64,000 bases of DNA from assembly GCF_963678635.1 (NCBI RefSeq), contig NC_087062.1, positions 9,778,670 to 9,842,669 of the forward strand, read 5' to 3'. The DNA comes from Symsagittifera roscoffensis (lineage: Eukaryota > Xenacoelomorpha > Acoela > Convolutidae). Below the pieces are notes generated by a model that saw only the letters and a list, made by a program, of their open reading frames with translations, was not told where the DNA came from and did not search any database. Below are positions 60,113-64,000 of this stretch, piece by piece. A program made the translations under genes and the position numbers. Numbering within the stretch: the stretch's first letter is position 1; each line of letters begins with the position of its first letter.

Positions 60113-60765
60113 ATCAGTAGCGGATTTATGGGGGGCGGGAGGGCGGACGCTTCCTTTCCCCCTTAGGAATTTGACACCGAAGCAACCCAAAGGGTCTCCT
60201 TTGAAAAAAAATTCAAAGGGCTCCTTTGGCGCCAGTCCATTTTTAGTAGAGGTGTGAAAGTACAAGAGGTTTAAAAATGAGTCTAATTTTGAGGCTTCAA
60301 ATAGGACTCATTTTAGACTCGAGACAGGTACCTACTAACAGGTACCTGCTAACAGACACTTGTCAACCTGCCAAGTTTATAGTATATATGCCCCGTTCAA
60401 AACTAACTTGCTGATTCTAACAACTTCTTCACTGGACTTCACACTACACTCTGGACTGGACTTCAACCTTCAACTTCAGCGTTCCAGTTTGTACTGCCGA
60501 ACGCTCTTTCTCCAGTATGAAACTGCTGAAGAACTACCTTCGATCTTATATGAAAGAATATCGCTTATCGAGTTTAGCTTTAATATACATCCCCAAAGAT
60601 GTAGAAATAAAAGTTTATGACGTCATAGTCAGATTTGCCGCAAATATCGTAGACTCACTTTTCTATAAACTTGTTTAATTTTTGCTGAGTTTTGAATTCA
60701 AATTTTGCTCCTGCTTTTCCAAAAAACCGCTCCGCCCTCGGAAAAATCCTAGATCCGCAATTTTT
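60113..60765 (-). mobile_element. MITE copy interrupted by an unrelated insert
   Basis: 60113-60245 (gtagcggatttatgggggg, cggacgcttcc, caacccaaagggtctcc, ggctcctttggcgcc) and 60717-60765 (aaccgctccgccctcggaaaaatcctagatccgc) are the two ends of an antiparallel MITE. The 470 bp between them are foreign. Confidence 0.6.
60251..60648 (+). mobile_element. Possible solo LTR or other insert within the MITE
   Basis: Contains tatagtatatatgcc (TATA-like, about 60378), then C/T-rich sequence, and AATAAAAG near 60607, an arrangement like an LTR promoter and polyadenylation signal. GTAGA occurs at 60246-60250 and 60649-60653, a possible 5-bp target duplication, but the ends are not TG...CA. Also includes two tandem acaggtacct.ctaac units (60325-60352). 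Tentative. Confidence 0.3.
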
Positions 60766-61538
60766 TTAGTTGAATTTGGTTGACACATGCAAAATTCGAA
60801 CACTACAAAATTAGACAAAATGGAATTGTCGGCTAGCGTGCCTGAAATTTGTTTACAGAGTACAATCAAAGTCTTTTGAGCTGTCTTAAACTAAATTCAA
60901 ACATTTAATGAAATTGAATAAAAGATTTATATCAAAAAAATTTCTTAAACTTTGGAATGGTATGTTATATTTCAATCTATAATAAATGCTTTGATCTGGA
61001 ATGGGTTATACACTCTTTTCTAAATGCAAACTTTTCTTTTAAGCAATGACTTTTCTTTTGTCCAAAAAGCTAGTTTTGCACAAAAAAATTAACTTCTGAG
61101 TCATGTTGGCGAAGTTTACTTTGTTCTTCGGGTAATTTTCCCTCAGCTTCTAGCCATTTCACGTTTTTTACTCTACAACTCTTATTCAAAAACATAACAC
61201 TCCAACACTTGTTTTTGAATAGAGTGCTTTGTTTTAGAGACACCTTGCAGAGGGTTGAGTTCTTAAAACACTTTTTTTTGAAACTCAGTACAGTAACTGC
61301 ATATTGTATCAAGGATAGCCGGTTACTGTGCAAATAACACAATTTGTTCCGACAAGCGTTAGCAACCACAAAAAAGTTTTTCCTCAAGCTATCATTTTGT
61401 TTTGAAAAAGGTATTGCCAAGGAAGAGCTAAATGAAGCTTTCAAAACTAGTTTTTTATATTTACTTCAAGTTTTTTTAGCCTGAACATTATTTTTTTGCT
61501 TTCCTTGCTCGAAATTGAACTAAAACTCGATAGACTTG

Positions 61539-61660
61539 AACCAGTTTTTCTCGACACTAAGATAATTTTTTGAGAACTTTTTAATATCCTTTGAATTACG
61601 ACTGAAAGCTTTTTCAATGAGATATCACTCGATCCAGACAGATGATTATTTTTGGTAGCT
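61539..61660. repeat. Dispersed repeat shared with 23179-23300
   Basis: See the matching blocks gtttttctcgac, tcctttgaattacgactgaaag and tatcactcgatccagacagatg. Two frames nearby (61070-61444 and 61447-61764, minus) have no recognised domain and are probably chance. Confidence 0.55.
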
Positions 61661-62099
61661 GTTCTGAATACTAAGTTCCTCGCAATTTTCAATGGTCGGA
61701 TCATTAGATTTATCAGCCCCTTCTGATTAAGTTTTTCAGGGCTGATTTTGAAAAAATCCCCCATCTATGTTGATGAAAAATTTTGATCTAAAATTTTCTC
61801 ATGCGGTTTGTTTGCTTGATATCAAAACCACATATCAAACTTTTTTAATTTACTAATTTACCAAAATTTTGTGTTAACAAGACCCCCTATATAGCTGCAA
61901 ACCAAAAAAGATGAAACCTTCAGCAAAAATTAGCTTTTTTCACTACTGGTGTATAGAGAGGAACTAATTCCTGTGTTGTTTGTTTTTCTAAGGTTGAAAA
62001 TGCTAATTTGATACTCGAATTAAACCTTTTTTATCTGAACAACTTAATTGTATCACGGATCACAAAGATAATGTATCAGAGGTCATTTGAAGGTGTCAG

Positions 62100-62585
62100 A
62101 CACTCCGAAGGCCAAATACCTGTCAACGATGTCTAGCACTAGAAAATTTAAAATGATTGACAACAGAAACTAGCAAGAACTAATTAACAACTCAACAACT
62201 CAGATGACTATTTTAGCTCTATGACATTCCCTCTTGTAAAATTACATGACCTGCAATTGATTTGATGGAATTCAAATTTAAGCACTGGATGTTAAGTTAT
62301 GAAACACAAAGCTGGGCTTGGCCTGAAGATGCTAATTACATTTCCTCGAATTGAGATTTATAGTGACGAACGGTTATGTGTTGGACTTAAGGTTATGTAA
62401 ATGTAAATGTTTGAAGTTGAATAATTATATAAGGGGTTTTTCCAGAAAGTTTTAACAAGTTTTCCTTGGATACTTCACGACTTTCCGTCGGCTCCCTCTT
62501 TCTCCTATAACAAGACCCGCTCCGATAGCTTCAATCCTTTTCGTCCTCTCTGTCACCACCTCGTGAGATATGCTCAATCATAACA
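62100..62585 (-). mobile_element. Probable 3' LTR (far end undetermined)
   Basis: The LTR start TGTTATGATTGAGC lies at 62585 downward on the minus strand, right after a short G/A-rich tract and downstream of the pol remnant. A TATA-like ttatataatt lies at about 62420-62432. The other LTR end and the 5' LTR are not identified, so length is a guess. Confidence 0.45.
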
Positions 62586-62596
62586 CCGCCCACTTT
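62586..62596 (-). other. Weak polypurine tract before the LTR
   Basis: AAAGTGGGCGG directly precedes TGTTATG on the minus strand, the expected position of the plus-strand primer site in LTR retrotransposons. It is imperfect (T and C inside). Confidence 0.4.
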
Positions 62597-62778
62597 GGTC
62601 AACGCCGTCCGTTTCCCATGGATACGCCTCGATCCCGTGACGCTTTATGAGTCTTGGCTTGAATAAGAGACAAGTCTATGCTTCTTGCCCGCTTTTTCAC
62701 ATCGCTTACCGTCGGCGCCGCTTACGAAGCCTCCTTCGGATCTTTCGTTCCTACGTAGTCTTTCCCAGTTGTTTTCTT

Positions 62779-63195
62779 TCATGTTTCTGCCCCGTCGATT
62801 TTCTCGCTCACTGCCATTGCGCCCGTCTTACTTGTTGTGGCCTCTTGCTCGGTGGCTGCTAACTCGGAAACCTCCCTCTGTGATCCTCTAGGTTGGATGC
62901 TGATTGCTGGCTGTACTTCTGCTACCAATGCCAATGGCAATTTACCAATAACTCGCCTCGACGCCAACGGTTGCCCATAACTCTCCGAATCCTCCGACAC
63001 GATCCGCCGCCCCTGTTTGCTATTTCCCATCGGAGTATTCCCGCTTGTTGCCATCAATTTTGTTGACTCTGTCAGTTTCCTCTTTCGCCCCGCTGGCGTT
63101 GAGAATTTTGGTAGCCCTACTGCGAATCGCTTCTTCGGCGTGTTCGATTTTCGTAACGCGACTCCAGATTTGCTAAGCAAGCTACCAATACTCAT
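62779..63195 (-). CDS. Basic C-terminal tail of the retrotransposon polyprotein (139 codons including stop, fragment)
   Basis: An open stretch of 138 residues rich in Lys, Arg, Ser and Thr (RKSNTPKKRFAVGLPKF, AGRKRKLTEST) with no recognised fold. It lies downstream of the broken integrase on the same strand and upstream of the LTR, so it is most simply the disordered tail of the same polyprotein. The 62640-63240 segment is GC-richer than its surroundings, like the integrase segment. Confidence 0.5.
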   Translation of the reverse strand: MSIGSLLSKSGVALRKSNTPKKRFAVGLPKFSTPAGRKRKLTESTKLMATSGNTPMGNSKQGRRIVSEDSESYGQPLASRRVIGKLPLALVAEVQPAISIQPRGSQREVSELAATEQEATTSKTGAMAVSEKIDGAET

Positions 63196-63199
63196 TTTG

Positions 63200-64000
63200 A
63201 CTTATGGTGTTTTCCGCTACTATTTTAGTATTTAACAGTTTTTACCTTTTTTAATTTATTCCAGTACGTTGGAGGACCACTCGAGATGTTCCGGCTTCGC
63301 TGCTTGGTCCTTGGAATGTTTGTGCCGTTGGCTCATTTGCATGATTTAGTGCCTGCGCATTGGATAGTGTCAGTGGGTGGTTTCCGGGTCTGGCCTTCCC
63401 ATATTCAGTATTCGACCTCACTCCCCCAGTTATGTCGGCCGGTTTTGGCATTTTTTGTGCGGATCTTGTTCTCCTAAACAAGTAGATTTAGATTTTAGGA
63501 CATTAGACCAATTCAAATTTCTGAGTGATGGTTTTTGGTTAAAATTCGGAGTACGGTTTTCGCTTTGCTGCCATGGTGGGCTTCGAATGGAGTTGATTTT
63601 AGAGTAGCATTTGGCGAAACCGCAAGGCCCAACTGCTCTTTCTACTATTTTCTCCAAAGGTTCCTGACGCTCCTCCCCTGCGTATGTGAGTATAGAGTTT
63701 TCCATACTTCTGATCTTGCTTTCAACACAACCAGTGGCTCTGGGTTCATTAACCGGCAATTTTATGTATTACAAAACGCATTAACCTCTTTTGACATGAA
63801 ATTCGTTCCTTGATCACGTGGATTTTCCGAGGCACCCCATGTTTATTAATTATTGATGTAGAATTTAAAAAATTTTAGAATTTTTTAAGAGCAATTTGTA
63901 TTGCAGACCATTGCAGATGGCCATCTAGAGAATCTATCCACTGCCACCATCACATACTTTTTAGATTCTTGCAGGTAGTTAGGGATTCCCAAAAATCCAA
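63200..64000 (-). pseudogene. Broken Ty3/Gypsy-type integrase (continues past the window end)
   Basis: On the minus strand, 64000-63900 encodes YVMVAVDRFSRWPSAMV, holding the first catalytic Asp of the DDE core. About 63840-63775 encodes HGVPRKIHV and, one frame over, DQGTNFMSKEVNAFCN with the second Asp. About 63750-63600 encodes ATGCVESKIRSMENSILTYA with the Glu, then EPLEKIVERA. The rest (KPSLRNLNWSNVLKSKS, CLGEQDP) follows after another frame change. At least three frameshifts and in-frame stops make it inactive. The reverse transcriptase should lie beyond 64000. Confidence 0.8.

Noticed and set aside
61070-61764. Two adjacent minus-strand frames of 124 and 105 codons
   Set aside because: Part of this stretch matches a dispersed non-coding repeat (23179-23300). 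Composition is low-complexity and no family is recognised.
62647-62891. Plus-strand frames of 71 and 68 codons with cysteine- and leucine-rich translation
   Set aside because: Antisense to the retrotransposon tail; no domain and no homologous context.

Overview
This looks like nuclear DNA from an invertebrate animal. It is AT-rich and intron-rich, full of dispersed repeats, and carries a 200-bp assembly gap (27981-28180). The one gene I can support is a six-exon cys-loop receptor on the minus strand. I cannot place the phylum from the sequence; the receptor points to Metazoa, and the intron and repeat density argues against a very compact genome.

Layout. (1) 1-18460 is the right-hand part of a satellite array. 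Its monomer is 54 bp and it shows several higher-order periods (about 1833, 970, 809, 1290, 1079, 538 and 324 bp). The left end lies outside the window. (2) 18461-21119 is intergenic: AT-rich dispersed repeats, a short foldback cluster, and an intact hAT-like MITE (20307-20759) with a perfect 8-bp target duplication. (3) 21120-53446 (minus strand) is a nicotinic-acetylcholine-receptor-like subunit. I assembled its exons by hand into a 2139-nt frame (712 residues) with consistent splice phases. Four introns have GT-AG ends; the fourth has a GC-AG donor and falls inside the cys-loop. (4) The long introns 2 to 4 are filled with repeats: a tRNA-derived SINE with a second copy on the other strand, a 900-bp tandem duplication, a family with inverted ends reading ACAAGACTGCTCGT, a small element with CATTACGAGG ends, more copies of the 20307 MITE, and minisatellites. 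(5) 53447-62099 is repeat-rich sequence upstream of the receptor start, with no gene I can support. (6) About 62100-64000 is the 3' part of a decayed Ty3/Gypsy-type LTR retrotransposon on the minus strand: broken integrase, basic tail, weak polypurine tract, LTR start at 62585. It continues beyond the window.

There is no operon or gene cluster. The biological content is one ion-channel gene lying between a satellite array (its stop codon is about 2.7 kb from the array edge) and a transposon-rich upstream region. The most unusual signals are the satellite (monomer of exactly 18 codons, so it produces long spurious frames; several palindromes per monomer; layered amplifications), the GC-AG intron in the cys-loop, the charged N-terminal exon of the receptor, and several families of non-autonomous elements.
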